A stretch of 64,000 bases of DNA. Source: Sphingomonas sp. LY29. Its GTDB lineage: Bacteria > Pseudomonadota > Alphaproteobacteria > Sphingomonadales > Sphingomonadaceae. The translations under genes were made by a program, and so were the position numbers. This document shows positions 36,701 through 45,319 of the stretch, one piece after another. Positions within the stretch are counted from its first letter, which is position 1; each line of letters starts with the position of its first letter. Below the pieces are notes generated by a model. The model ran no database searches, had not been told where the DNA came from, and saw nothing but the letters and a program-made list of their open reading frames with translations. Location of the stretch: NCBI RefSeq assembly GCF_035593985.1, contig NZ_CP141587.1, positions 2,399,132-2,463,131 of the forward strand, in the 5' to 3' direction.

Positions 36701-38058
36701 TGCGTTATCTGCCGCTGAGCGACGAGGATCGCTCTGCCATGTTGTCGACGATCGGGGCCGCCTCGATCGACGATCTGTTCAAGGACGTACCGGAAGAAGC
36801 GCGGCTAACCGGCCCGATCCACGGCCTGCCGATGCATGCCAGCGAATTGTCGGTCGAACGGCAGCTTGGCGCGATGGCGCGCAAGAACATGGTCGCGGGC
36901 GACGTGCCCTTTTTTCTCGGCTGCGGCGCCTACAAGCATCACGTCCCCGCCAGCGTCGATCATCTGATCCAGCGCGGCGAGTTCCTGACCGCCTACACGC
37001 CCTATCAGCCCGAAATCGCGCAGGGCACGCTGCAGGTACTGTTCGAATTCCAGACGCAGGTCGCGCGCCTGCTCGGCTGCGAGGTCGCCAACGCGTCGAT
37101 GTACGACGGCTCGACCGCCTGCTGGGAAGCGATTGGCATGGCGCGGCGGATCACGCGCAGGAAGAAGGCGATTTTGTCGTCCGGGCTCCACCCGCACTAC
37201 GTCTCCGTATGCCGGACGATGGCGAAGTTTACCGGCGACACACTTGAGACCGCCGTGCCAACGCTCGAACCCGCGACCGACGCCGACCGACTGATCGCCG
37301 CGATTGACGGAGAGACGAGCGCCGTCGTCGTCCAATATCCGGACATCCTTGGTCGGATTGCCGACCTGACCCCGATCGCCGAGGCAGCGCACGCCAAAGG
37401 CGCGCTGCTGATTGCGGTAGTGACCGAGCCGGTGGCGCTTGGGCTGATCAAGTCGCCGGGTGAAATGGGCGCTGACATCGTCGTTGGCGAAGGCCAGTCG
37501 ATCGGTGTCGGCCTTCAGTTCGGTGGGCCGTATGTTGGCCTATTCGCCTGCCGCGAAAAGCATGTCCGCCAGATGCCCGGCCGCCTCGCCGGGGAGACCG
37601 TTGACGCTGAGGGCAAGCGTGGCTTCGTGCTGACCCTGTCGACCCGCGAACAGCATATCCGCCGCGAGAAGGCGACATCGAACATCTGCACCAATTCAGG
37701 GCTTTGTGCGCTGGCGTTCAGCATCCACATGACCTTACTCGGCGAAAATGGCCTTGGCCAACTCGCCGCGATTAATCACGAGCGCGCGGTCGAGGTCGCC
37801 GGCCGTCTGGCTGCGATCCCGGGTGTCGAAATGGTCAACGACAGCTTCTTCAACGAATTCACACTGAAGCTTCCGGTCGAGGCACGCCCCGCGGTCCACG
37901 CGATGGTCGAAAAGGGTGTGCTTGGCGGCGTGTCGCTCGGCCGGCTCTATCCGGACGAAGCCACGCTTGCGAACGGGCTGGTGGTCGCGGTGACCGAAGT
38001 CGTCACCGATGAGGATATCGACGCGCTGGAAGCCGCGCTTAAGGAGGTGTGCCGATGA
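36700..38058 (+). CDS. gcvPA: Glycine dehydrogenase (decarboxylating) subunit 1
   Basis: N-terminal half of the split P protein, the PLP enzyme that decarboxylates glycine and loads the H protein. The 452-residue product starts [19 protein letters not shown] and has [33 protein letters not shown] and [14 protein letters not shown], all family landmarks. The two-subunit form is typical of many alphaproteobacteria. It is tightly joined to the methyltransferase upstream (TGATG) and gcvPB downstream (ATGA). Confidence 0.96.
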   Translation: MRYLPLSDEDRSAMLSTIGAASIDDLFKDVPEEARLTGPIHGLPMHASELSVERQLGAMARKNMVAGDVPFFLGCGAYKHHVPASVDHLIQRGEFLTAYTPYQPEIAQGTLQVLFEFQTQVARLLGCEVANASMYDGSTACWEAIGMARRITRRKKAILSSGLHPHYVSVCRTMAKFTGDTLETAVPTLEPATDADRLIAAIDGETSAVVVQYPDILGRIADLTPIAEAAHAKGALLIAVVTEPVALGLIKSPGEMGADIVVGEGQSIGVGLQFGGPYVGLFACREKHVRQMPGRLAGETVDAEGKRGFVLTLSTREQHIRREKATSNICTNSGLCALAFSIHMTLLGENGLGQLAAINHERAVEVAGRLAAIPGVEMVNDSFFNEFTLKLPVEARPAVHAMVEKGVLGGVSLGRLYPDEATLANGLVVAVTEVVTDEDIDALEAALKEVCR

Positions 38059-39650
38059 CCATCAACCAGAGCGGCTGGAAGCCGAGTTCGCCGGTCGCGG
38101 CAGCGGGCGAGGGGACCACGACGACGGGCAATCGCGCGCTGATGCTTGAGGAGCCGTTGCTGTTCGAAATCGGCTCGCGCGAGCAGACCGGTGTCGACTT
38201 CGATCGCAAGCCTTCCAAGTCTGGCGACCGACTTGGCGGACTGGCGCGCGACACGCTCGAACTTCCGGGTCTCAGCGAACCCGAGACGGTGCGCCACTAT
38301 ACCCGCCTCAGCCGGCAAAATTATGCAATTGATCTCGGGCTGTTTCCTCTGGGCTCATGCACGATGAAGCATAATCCGCGCCTCAACGAGCGGATGGCGC
38401 GCCTCCCGGGTTTCGCCGACATCCATCCGCTGCAGCCGCAGGAAACGGTGCAGGGCGCACTCGAACTCATCAATCGCCTGGCGTTCTGGCTGATCGACCT
38501 GACCGGGATGCACGGCGTGGCGATGAGCCCTAAGGCGGGTGCCCACGGCGAACTATGCGGCATCCTGTGCATTCGTGCCGCGCTCGAAGCACGCGGTGAT
38601 GCGCGGTCGGTCGTGCTCGTCCCCGAAAGCGCGCACGGCACCAATCCCGCAACCGCCGCCTTTGCCGGCTACAAGGTCGAAGATATTCCCGCGACCCCGG
38701 CCGGACGCGTCGATCTCGACGCGCTCAAGAAGCGGCTCGGGCCCGATGTTGCTGCGGTGATGATCACCAATCCCAACACTTGCGGTCTGTTCGAACCCGA
38801 CATGAAGGCGATCAGCGACGCGGTCCACGAGGCAGGCGGGTTCGTCTACTGCGACGGCGCCAACTTCAACGCGATCGTAGGCAAGGTTCGTCCGGGCGAT
38901 CTCGGCATCGATGCGATGCACATCAACCTTCACAAGACCTTTTCGACTCCGCACGGCGGCGGCGGCCCGGGTTCGGGTCCGGTGGTGCTGTCCGAAGCGC
39001 TGTCGCCCTACGGCCCGCTTCCCTTCGCGGCGAAGTATCCGGACGGCAGCTTCAAGATGGTCGAGGAGGAAGACGCCGCGTCAGAGCATCCCGACGCATT
39101 CGGTCGGATGGTCGCCTTCCACGGGCAGATGGGCATGTTCACCCGTGCGTTGAGCTACATCCTCAGCCACGGCGCCGACGGCCTGGCGCAGGTTGCCGAG
39201 GACAGCGTCCTCAACGCCAACTATATCCTGCGCAGCCTCGAGGATGTCCTCGATGCGCCGTTCGCGCATTCGGGACCGTGCATGCATGAGGCGATCTTCA
39301 GCGATAAGGGATTTGCGGAAGGTTTCTCGACCATCGACGTCGCCAAGGCGCTGATCGACGAGGGCTTCCACCCGATGACCATGTATTTTCCGCTGGTCGT
39401 CCATGGTGCGATGCTGATCGAACCGACCGAGACCGAGTCGAAGGCCGCGCTCGACCAGTTCATCGCCGCGCTGCGATCGATCGCGGAGCGGGCTCGGGCA
39501 GGGGATGAGGCGCTCAAGGCGGCGCCGATCCACGCCCCACGTCGCCGCCTCGACGAGACGCTTGCCGCGCGCAAGCCGATCCTCGCCTACAAGACGCCGG
39601 CGCCCGATGGCGCCGACTCGGGCGAGGGCGCGGAGTTGGGCGGCCGCTAG
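38055..39650 (+). CDS. gcvPB: Glycine dehydrogenase (decarboxylating) subunit 2
   Basis: C-terminal half of the split P protein, carrying the PLP-binding lysine Lys294 in [20 protein letters not shown]. The product has 531 residues. It also has [19 protein letters not shown] and [18 protein letters not shown] seven bases before the ATG at 38055 supports that start over the GTG two codons earlier, and gives an ATGA overlap with gcvPA. The stop TAG is directly followed by the ATG of the next gene. Confidence 0.97.
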   Translation: MTINQSGWKPSSPVAAAGEGTTTTGNRALMLEEPLLFEIGSREQTGVDFDRKPSKSGDRLGGLARDTLELPGLSEPETVRHYTRLSRQNYAIDLGLFPLGSCTMKHNPRLNERMARLPGFADIHPLQPQETVQGALELINRLAFWLIDLTGMHGVAMSPKAGAHGELCGILCIRAALEARGDARSVVLVPESAHGTNPATAAFAGYKVEDIPATPAGRVDLDALKKRLGPDVAAVMITNPNTCGLFEPDMKAISDAVHEAGGFVYCDGANFNAIVGKVRPGDLGIDAMHINLHKTFSTPHGGGGPGSGPVVLSEALSPYGPLPFAAKYPDGSFKMVEEEDAASEHPDAFGRMVAFHGQMGMFTRALSYILSHGADGLAQVAEDSVLNANYILRSLEDVLDAPFAHSGPCMHEAIFSDKGFAEGFSTIDVAKALIDEGFHPMTMYFPLVVHGAMLIEPTETESKAALDQFIAALRSIAERARAGDEALKAAPIHAPRRRLDETLAARKPILAYKTPAPDGADSGEGAELGGR

Positions 39651-40109
39651 ATGGTCTGGGCAACGCTCTTCTCGGCGACCAACGCGATCGCGCTGGTCGC
39701 CTGGGCGTTGCTGATCCTTGGCGCGCGCGGGCCGAAGACCGCGTCAGCGATCCTCTACCTCGGCGTGGGCCTACTCTGCCTGACCTATGTCGTCGCGCTC
39801 GGCCTGATCCTTGGCGGCGTGGTCGATCCGGGCAAGCTGCCGGGATCGGGGACGACCAGCTTTTCGACCATCGAAGGCATCCGTTCGATCTTCATGAGCG
39901 ATGCGGGGGTGGTCATCGGCTGGACCCATTATCTCGCGTTCGACCTGTTCGTGGGCCAGTGGATTGCGAAGGACGCCGACAACAAGGGCTTCGCGCGGTG
40001 GCTTCAGGCTCCGATCCTGGTGCTGACCTTGTTCGCCGGTCCAGCCGGCTTCCTGCTGTGGCTGATCGCCCGTGAGCGGCGCGCCCGGCGGCACGACCGT
40101 CCGGCGTGA
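39651..40109 (+). CDS. ABA4-like membrane protein (DUF4281)
   Basis: A 152-residue membrane protein with four hydrophobic segments, matching the DUF4281/ABA4-like family: NAIALVAWALLILG at the N-terminus, then the diagnostic FMSDAGVVIGWTHYLAFDLFVGQWI and LFAGPAGFLLWLI. ABA4 relatives in plants act in neoxanthin formation; bacterial members are uncharacterised. It starts on the base after the gcvPB stop and overlaps the following gene by four bases, so it belongs to the gcv transcript. Confidence 0.87.
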   Translation: MVWATLFSATNAIALVAWALLILGARGPKTASAILYLGVGLLCLTYVVALGLILGGVVDPGKLPGSGTTSFSTIEGIRSIFMSDAGVVIGWTHYLAFDLFVGQWIAKDADNKGFARWLQAPILVLTLFAGPAGFLLWLIARERRARRHDRPA

Positions 40110-40759
40110 GCGAACCTTCCTTTCCGCCTTATAATGTCGGCGATCTCGGCGGCGACGTCCGCCGTCACGCCCCGGCGGCGGCTCGCAATGGCGTTGCCAT
40201 CGGCGACGTGCTGGCAGACTGGCTTCCTTCCGAAGGAACCGTCCTGGAAGTCGCCAGCGGGAGCGGCGAACACGCGCTGGCCTTCGCTCGGCGCTTTCCC
40301 GCGCTGCAGCGGCAACCGAGCGATCCGGACCCGGCCGCCCTCGCGTCGATTGCGGCGTGGCGGGAGGGTGGGCCGGGCAATCTCCTTGCGCCGCTGACCC
40401 TCGACGCTTCCAGCGACGCGTGGCCGATCGATCGAGCCGATGCAGTCGTGTCCATCAACATGGTTCACATCAGCCCGTGGCAGGCCTCGCTGGGGCTGAT
40501 CGATTGGGCGGCACGCCTGCTTTCCGTCGGGGCGCCGCTCATCCTCTACGGCCCGTGGCGCGAAGCCGATGTGCCGACCGCGCCGTCGAACGAAGCGTTC
40601 GACCTCAGCCTGAAGGAACGCGATCCGCGCTGGGGCTTACGGTCGGTCGATGAGTTCGCCGGTATCGCGTGGCGGAATGGGCTGGTTCTGGTCGACCGCC
40701 GTTCCATGCCCGCCAACAACATCATGCTTCGCTTCGATCGCCAGGATATCGGCGCGTAG
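40106..40759 (+). CDS. DUF938 SAM-dependent methyltransferase-like protein
   Basis: A 217-residue DUF938 protein with the family pattern RHAPAAARN, VLEVASGSGEHALAFARRFP (SAM-binding motif), SDPDPAALASIAAW and INMVHISPWQA, ending in MPANNIMLRF. Function is unknown; the fold suggests methyl transfer. It starts with GTG overlapping the stop of the DUF4281 gene (GTGA), so it is the last gene of the gcv unit. Its last 123 bases overlap the 3' end of the opposing PAP2 gene. Confidence 0.88.
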   Translation: MSEPSFPPYNVGDLGGDVRRHAPAAARNGVAIGDVLADWLPSEGTVLEVASGSGEHALAFARRFPALQRQPSDPDPAALASIAAWREGGPGNLLAPLTLDASSDAWPIDRADAVVSINMVHISPWQASLGLIDWAARLLSVGAPLILYGPWREADVPTAPSNEAFDLSLKERDPRWGLRSVDEFAGIAWRNGLVLVDRRSMPANNIMLRFDRQDIGA

Positions 40760-41347
40760 CGCGATCCACAGCGCGATCCACACGCTGATCAGTCCAAGCG
40801 CCCAGCCACCGACCACGTCGGTCGGCCAGTGCACGCCAAGCAGGGGGCGGGTCAGTCCGATCACGATACTAAGAGCGGCCGCCGCAAGGACGGCTGCGCG
40901 GCGATGAATGGCGGGCGCGGCAATCAGCGCGATCGCCACGAAGACGGCCATCGTGTTGGCGGCGTGACCGCTTGGGAAGCTTGCGCTGTGCGTCGCGACC
41001 GGATGCATGTCGAGTGCGGGGCGAGCGCGATCGACGAGAAGTTTGAGCCCGTCCATCACCAGCCGCTCGACGACCACGGTGCCGGCTAGCAACAGGGCAT
41101 GTCGCCCTGCGCCCCGCCACCAAAGCCAGGCGGCAATCGCAAAGCCAAGACCCAGTGTCGCATAGGCGCTGCCTAGGTGTGTCAGGAAGACGAGCGGGCC
41201 GGTGATGGCCGGCATTTGTGCCCGCATCGCGGTCGTCCATTCGATTACGCCCAGATCGAAGCGATTGTGCGATCCGCCCGTCAATCCAGCGATCATGAAA
41301 ATGACAACGAGGGCGATCGCCACCCAGGCTTTCGAAAAATGCTTCAT
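40637..41347 (-). CDS. PAP2-family membrane phosphatase
   Basis: A 236-residue phosphatidic acid phosphatase type 2 protein with about six helices. The three catalytic motifs are KLLVDRARP, SFPSGHAANTM and LTRPLLGVHWPTDVVGG (Thr replaces the usual Ser of motif 3). The last 41 codons run antisense through DUF938 and contain no family sequence, so the natural stop may have been lost. A perfect 12-base tandem repeat (40759-40782) encodes WIALWIAL at the junction. Probable substrates are undecaprenyl or lipid phosphates. Confidence 0.88.
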   Translation of the reverse strand: MKHFSKAWVAIALVVIFMIAGLTGGSHNRFDLGVIEWTTAMRAQMPAITGPLVFLTHLGSAYATLGLGFAIAAWLWWRGAGRHALLLAGTVVVERLVMDGLKLLVDRARPALDMHPVATHSASFPSGHAANTMAVFVAIALIAAPAIHRRAAVLAAAALSIVIGLTRPLLGVHWPTDVVGGWALGLISVWIALWIALRADILAIEAKHDVVGGHGTAVDQNQPIPPRDTGELIDRP

Positions 41348-41397
41348 TGGTTGCCGCGTTAAAGCAAGATTTACCGCTCGGCGCTAAGAATCGCGCG

Positions 41398-41808
41398 ATG
41401 GACCAAAGCAGCAGCCCGCAGAATCGGAAGACGCGTCGGTCGAACGTGTTGATGACGGCGACGCTCGAACTGTCGGGTGCATCGCTGCCCGTCCGTCTCC
41501 GCAACCTGAGTGCCGAAGGCGCGCTGGTGGAGGGCGAGAAGCTTCCGGTGGAAGGCGCCGCTGTGCAGTTTCGCAAGGGCGACCTGGTCGTTGCTGCTCG
41601 GATCGCCTGGGTCAAAGGACGCAATGCTGGCGTCGCTTTCTTCGATTCGCTCAATCCCGAGCAGGTGATGCGTCACGTGCCGACCCCGCGTGCCCGGGTG
41701 AAGCCGGATTTCCGCCGCCCGGGATTGCGGGTGACCGGGTTATCTCAGGAAGAACGGCTCGCCAGCGAGCATCTGGTATGGGCGGGGCCGGTCAACCTGG
41801 GCGATTGA
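41398..41808 (+). CDS. Single PilZ-domain protein
   Basis: A 136-residue protein with a PilZ domain over about residues 10-95: the cyclic-di-GMP binding motif RKTRR (Arg10 and Arg14) and NLSAEGALVEG (residues 36-46), then IAWVKGRNAGVAFFD. The remaining 40 residues are basic and of no known family. It starts 50 bases from the divergent PAP2 gene and its 3' end overlaps that of the next, opposing PilZ gene by 17 bases. Confidence 0.85.
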   Translation: MDQSSSPQNRKTRRSNVLMTATLELSGASLPVRLRNLSAEGALVEGEKLPVEGAAVQFRKGDLVVAARIAWVKGRNAGVAFFDSLNPEQVMRHVPTPRARVKPDFRRPGLRVTGLSQEERLASEHLVWAGPVNLGD

Positions 41809-42457
41809 TCGCCGGGTCGGGTGCAAAGCTTTCGCGCTGCTGACGAAGCCATTGTACCAGGTCGACCAGCGGAAGCAGGCGATTGAAGGTGATACCGACA
41901 TGTCCGTCGCTGCACCACCGGATCGATCCGGCGTGCGCCTGGATCCCCGGCAACGTCACCACCGCATCGGCGTCGATCGGAAGAGTCGATGAACATTCCA
42001 GTTTCACGCCGCCTTGCGAGATGTCGCAAACCTTGAGGCGGAGGATGTTGGCGCCTTCACGCAGTGTCGCCATGCAGTCGACCTCGATCCGGGGCATCCG
42101 CGGGCGTGGTCCGTCCATCGACACCGACAAGATGTCGATCACGTCGATCGGCGCATCGAAGGTGACGCCGGCGTTTTCGTCGCGGACCCAGTTGACGATT
42201 CCGTCAATCGGCTGACCGCTCTTCAGTTCGATCTCGACAGCGGCTCCCGCGGACAGTGACGAGTAAGCACGGATCATCATCCCGCCCGCCGAGATGTTCT
42301 TGATCAGGCAAAGCTCGCGGCGGTCGCCGATTGTGATCGATCCAACACGATAGAGCGTCATGTGCCGTTCGCCGCCGCGGCGCTCGGGCCGTGCGGTCGG
42401 ACGAGGCGTATCCTCCGACAGTGAATAAATGGTCGTCTCAAGCGTCTGGCTGGTCAC
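41792..42457 (-). CDS. Tandem PilZ-domain protein
   Basis: A 221-residue protein with two PilZ-like domains. The first (about residues 25-110) has ERRGGERH and IKNISAGGMMIRA; the second (about 118-205) has RMPRIEVDCMAT and VCDISQGGVKLEC, followed by IRWCSDGHVGITF. The RxxxR element is clear only in the first domain, so the second may not bind cyclic-di-GMP. GTG at 42457 is the start, with AAAGGTG upstream. It is divergent from the aspartic protease gene. Confidence 0.82.
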   Translation of the reverse strand: MTSQTLETTIYSLSEDTPRPTARPERRGGERHMTLYRVGSITIGDRRELCLIKNISAGGMMIRAYSSLSAGAAVEIELKSGQPIDGIVNWVRDENAGVTFDAPIDVIDILSVSMDGPRPRMPRIEVDCMATLREGANILRLKVCDISQGGVKLECSSTLPIDADAVVTLPGIQAHAGSIRWCSDGHVGITFNRLLPLVDLVQWLRQQRESFAPDPAINRPG

Positions 42458-42632
42458 GGATCCGCACCTTTCGTGCACCGGTCCGGCCTCCCTGCCGCCC
42501 GTTGCTCCGCCGAAGGCTATGCCGCAGCGCTTACCAACTGGTTGACGATCGATCCGATGTGGTTGCTTGCGCCCCGGTGACAGGAGGCATAGCCTCTGTT
42601 CCAGGCAGATTGCCTTACGATCGAGGTGCACG

Positions 42633-43547
42633 ATGTTGTTCGCGATCCTGATCCTCGCCGCCACCACGCCGGTCGCGGCACCGCAGCCGCCGGCAGCGCC
42701 GGTCGATAGCGTCAGCCTGGCGAAAAGCCTCGACGATCGAATGACCGTCCAGGTCAAAGTCGCGGGCCAAGGGCCGTATCGATTCCTCGTCGACACGGGC
42801 TCCGAACGTACCGTCATCTCGCGCGAGCTGGCCGAACGGCTCGGACTGGCGGGCGGACGGCGGGTGACCCTTCACAGCGTTTTGGGTTCCAGCGGGGTCA
42901 ACACGGTCGACATTCCGTCGATGAGCATGAGCCGGGGTCAGTTTTCCATCGCCGGCGCTCCGGCGCTCGATGAGGCGCATATCGGCGCGGACGGAATGCT
43001 CGGTATCGACAGCCTGAAAAAGCAGCGCGTGCTCTTCGATTTCAAGGCGGGCACGATGTCGGTGTCCCCATCCGTCGATCCGGTGACCGAAATGGATGGC
43101 GAGACGGTCGTCGTTCGCGCTCGGGCGCGGAAGGGCCGGTTGATTTTTACCAATGCCGCCGTCGACGACAATCACGTTACGGTCATCATCGACACGGGCT
43201 CGCAGATCAGCGTCGGCAATCCACGATTGATGGAGCGGCTGAGCCGCGGCTCGTCCGCCGCAAAGCCCATCGTCATCGAGTCGGTCACTGGCGAGAAGGG
43301 CAGCGCAAAGCTTGCCATCCTCAACGACCTGCAACTGGGCGGAATGCACATCAAGAGCTTGCCTGTCGCCTTCGCCGACGCTCATATCTTTCGCCAGCTC
43401 AACCTCGATCGGAAACCGGCGCTATTGCTTGGCATGAACGCGATGCGCGCGTTCGACCGGGTGTCGATCGATTTTGCCAGCAAGCGCGTCCGCTTCGTTC
43501 TGCCCGAGACGGGGATGCTCGACGTTCGGCAGATGGCGGCGCGATGA
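42633..43547 (+). CDS. Retropepsin-like aspartic protease with two DTG motifs
   Basis: A 304-residue exported protein with a short signal peptide (residues 1-16, cleaved before APQ). It has two retropepsin-like half-sites, YRFLVDTGSERTVIS (about 50-64) and VTVIIDTGSQISVG (about 187-200), each followed by the hydrophobic-hydrophobic-Gly element (GMLGIDSL and LLLGMNAM). A single chain could therefore form a complete pepsin-like active site. GAGG six bases before the ATG supports the start. It lies just before the tRNA-Lys gene on the other strand. Confidence 0.85.
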   Translation: MLFAILILAATTPVAAPQPPAAPVDSVSLAKSLDDRMTVQVKVAGQGPYRFLVDTGSERTVISRELAERLGLAGGRRVTLHSVLGSSGVNTVDIPSMSMSRGQFSIAGAPALDEAHIGADGMLGIDSLKKQRVLFDFKAGTMSVSPSVDPVTEMDGETVVVRARARKGRLIFTNAAVDDNHVTVIIDTGSQISVGNPRLMERLSRGSSAAKPIVIESVTGEKGSAKLAILNDLQLGGMHIKSLPVAFADAHIFRQLNLDRKPALLLGMNAMRAFDRVSIDFASKRVRFVLPETGMLDVRQMAAR

Positions 43548-43558
43548 TCCGCAGATGC

Positions 43559-43634
43559 TGGTGAGCCGTGCTGGGTTCGAACCAGCGACCTACTGATTAA
43601 AAGTCAGTTGCTCTACCGACTGAGCTAACGGCCC
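43559..43634 (-). tRNA. tRNA-Lys (anticodon TTT)
   Basis: A 76-nt cloverleaf including an encoded CCA end. The acceptor stem pairs GGGCCGT with ACGGCTC (one G-T pair), the anticodon stem-loop CTGACTTTTAATCAG exposes TTT, and the T arm has the standard GTTCGAA loop. It decodes AAA and AAG. Confidence 0.97.
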
Positions 43635-43651
43635 TCACAGCGTTGGTGCCC

Positions 43652-44143
43652 CTAGCTTGCCCGCCGCCGCTTGCCAAGGCGCGACAGAAGGTGCCGAGGG
43701 GTCAGTGCGCCGATGATGCGCCAGTCGGGCGCGATCGCGCAGAGCGGCCCAAGCACGAAATCCCGCTCGGTCAGCCGGGGATGGGGGATGGTCAGGGCTT
43801 GGCTCCGCAGCGGCGGACCGTCCCAGGCGACGAGGTCGAGATCGAGCACTCGGGCGCCCCAGCGCTGGCCGCGCCGACGTCCGAACTCGCGCTCGATCGA
43901 TTTCAGAGACAAAAGGACAGCGTGGGGCGGTACGTGCGCTTCCACCAACACAACCGCATTGGCGAATTCGCGACCGGCTGGACCAATTGCGGGGTTCAGA
44001 ATGATCGGCGACGCATCGAACAGCGAAAAGCGCTCGTCGAGCGTGGCGATCGCCGCCGCGACGACACCCGTGGGTCGACCATGTGCGACATGTCGCCGAT
44101 TAGATCCGATCGCGATTGCGTAGAGATGCGTTGCCTCAGTCAT
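43652..44143 (-). CDS. folK: 2-amino-4-hydroxy-6-hydroxymethyldihydropteridine diphosphokinase
   Basis: FolK (HPPK) activates the pterin for folate synthesis. The 163-residue product has the family sequence YAIAIGSNRRH at the N-terminus, NPAIGPAGREFANAVVLVE, the catalytic WGARVLDLDLVAW with the magnesium-binding aspartates, and IPHPRLTERDFVLGPL. I start at the ATG at 44143; the frame continues to 44206 but that part would enter the divergent udg gene. It precedes tRNA-Lys on the same strand. Confidence 0.95.
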   Translation of the reverse strand: MTEATHLYAIAIGSNRRHVAHGRPTGVVAAAIATLDERFSLFDASPIILNPAIGPAGREFANAVVLVEAHVPPHAVLLSLKSIEREFGRRRGQRWGARVLDLDLVAWDGPPLRSQALTIPHPRLTERDFVLGPLCAIAPDWRIIGALTPRHLLSRLGKRRRAS

Positions 44144-44166
44144 CAGGGCTCGCCTAGGCTCGCGCG

Positions 44167-44829
44167 GTGACCAGCGCCAGCCCCGCCGACCGTTCGCCGC
44201 TTCCAAAGGCCGAAGCGCCCCGGAATTGCCCGCTCTGCCCGCGGCTCGTGCAGTTTCGTGAGGAGTGCCGCCTCGATCATCCCGACTGGTGGAACGCCCC
44301 GGTCCCCGCGTTCGGCGATCCCGGTGCCTGGCTGGCGATCATCGGTCTGGCGCCTGGAAAGCATGGAGCGAACCGGACGGGCCGACCCTTCACCGGCGAC
44401 TATGCCGGCGATCTGCTCTACGCGACGCTCGACAAATTCGGCCTGAGCCGCGGCATTTATGCGGCTCGGCCCGACGATGGCCTTACCTTGACCGGCGCGA
44501 TCATCCTCAATGCTGTGAAATGCTTGCCTCCGGCGAACAAAACTCTGCCGGTTGAAGAAGCCAATTGCCGGCCCTTTTTGATGGAAGCGCTCGCGGGCCT
44601 GCCCAACCTCACGACCTTCATCGCGCTCGGCAAGGTTGCCCATGACAGCTTGTGCCGAAGCTTCGGGCTGCCGCCAACGCGCGTAAAATTCGCGCACGGC
44701 GCCGAGCATCCGCTACCGACCGGGCAGCGCCTGATCGATAGCTACCATTGCAGCCGCTACAATCAAAACACCAAGCGGCTGGACGCGGCGATGTTCGAAG
44801 CGGTTTTCGAGAAGGCGACCAATGGCTGA
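44167..44829 (+). CDS. Family 5 uracil-DNA glycosylase (UDGb-type)
   Basis: A 220-residue iron-sulfur uracil-DNA glycosylase. Motif A is GLAPGKHGANRTGRPFTGD, the family 5 form lacking the polar residue used by other families. Cys21 and Cys24 of CPLC and two later cysteines (in AVKCLPP and ANCRPF) match the 4Fe-4S ligands. The C-terminal SYHCSRYNQNT is motif B. Start is GTG at 44167, only 23 bases from the divergent folK start. It overlaps the next gene by eight bases. Confidence 0.9.
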   Translation: MTSASPADRSPLPKAEAPRNCPLCPRLVQFREECRLDHPDWWNAPVPAFGDPGAWLAIIGLAPGKHGANRTGRPFTGDYAGDLLYATLDKFGLSRGIYAARPDDGLTLTGAIILNAVKCLPPANKTLPVEEANCRPFLMEALAGLPNLTTFIALGKVAHDSLCRSFGLPPTRVKFAHGAEHPLPTGQRLIDSYHCSRYNQNTKRLDAAMFEAVFEKATNG

Positions 44830-45319
44830 CGTCATTGGCACCGATCGCTTGATCCTGCGCCGGGCTAGAATGGGCGATCTCGGCTCGATTCATGCGATCA
44901 TGAGTGATCCGGCGACGATGCGCTACTGGTCGACCCCGCCGCATCGTTCGGTGTCGGAGAGCGAGCGCTGGCTGCGGTCGATGGTCGACGCCGATCCCGC
45001 AGTCAGCGACGATTTCATCCTGGAGTTCGGCGGCGCGGCGATCGGCAAGCTGGGCTGCTGGAAGTTGCCCGAGATCGGTTTCCTACTGTCACGAGAAAAA
45101 TGGGGCGAAGGTCTCGCCGGCGAAGCGCTAACTGCGTTCCTAAAGCGTCGACGGCAGCTCGCACCGACGATGGCGCTGATGGCGGACGTCGACCCACGTA
45201 ATTGTTCGTCGCTAAAGCTCCTTAAGCGACACGGCTTCACCGAAACCGGAAGCGCGCGAGGAACTTGGGTGGTTGGCGGAGAGCAGTGTGACAGTGTCTA
45301 TTTGGAATGGACGCCCTAG
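44822..45319 (+). CDS. GNAT-family N-acetyltransferase
   Basis: A 165-residue GNAT protein of the RimJ/Acetyltransf_3 type: TDRLILRRARMGDLGSIHAIMSDPATMRYW at the N-terminus, a core IGKLGCW and a C-terminal VDPRNCSSLKLLKRHGFTETG that covers the acetyl-CoA site. The usual pyrophosphate loop is degenerate (REKWGEGLAGEAL). It overlaps the glycosylase gene by eight bases and ends convergent with aguB, the two stops overlapping. Substrate unknown. Confidence 0.88.
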   Translation: MADVIGTDRLILRRARMGDLGSIHAIMSDPATMRYWSTPPHRSVSESERWLRSMVDADPAVSDDFILEFGGAAIGKLGCWKLPEIGFLLSREKWGEGLAGEALTAFLKRRRQLAPTMALMADVDPRNCSSLKLLKRHGFTETGSARGTWVVGGEQCDSVYLEWTP

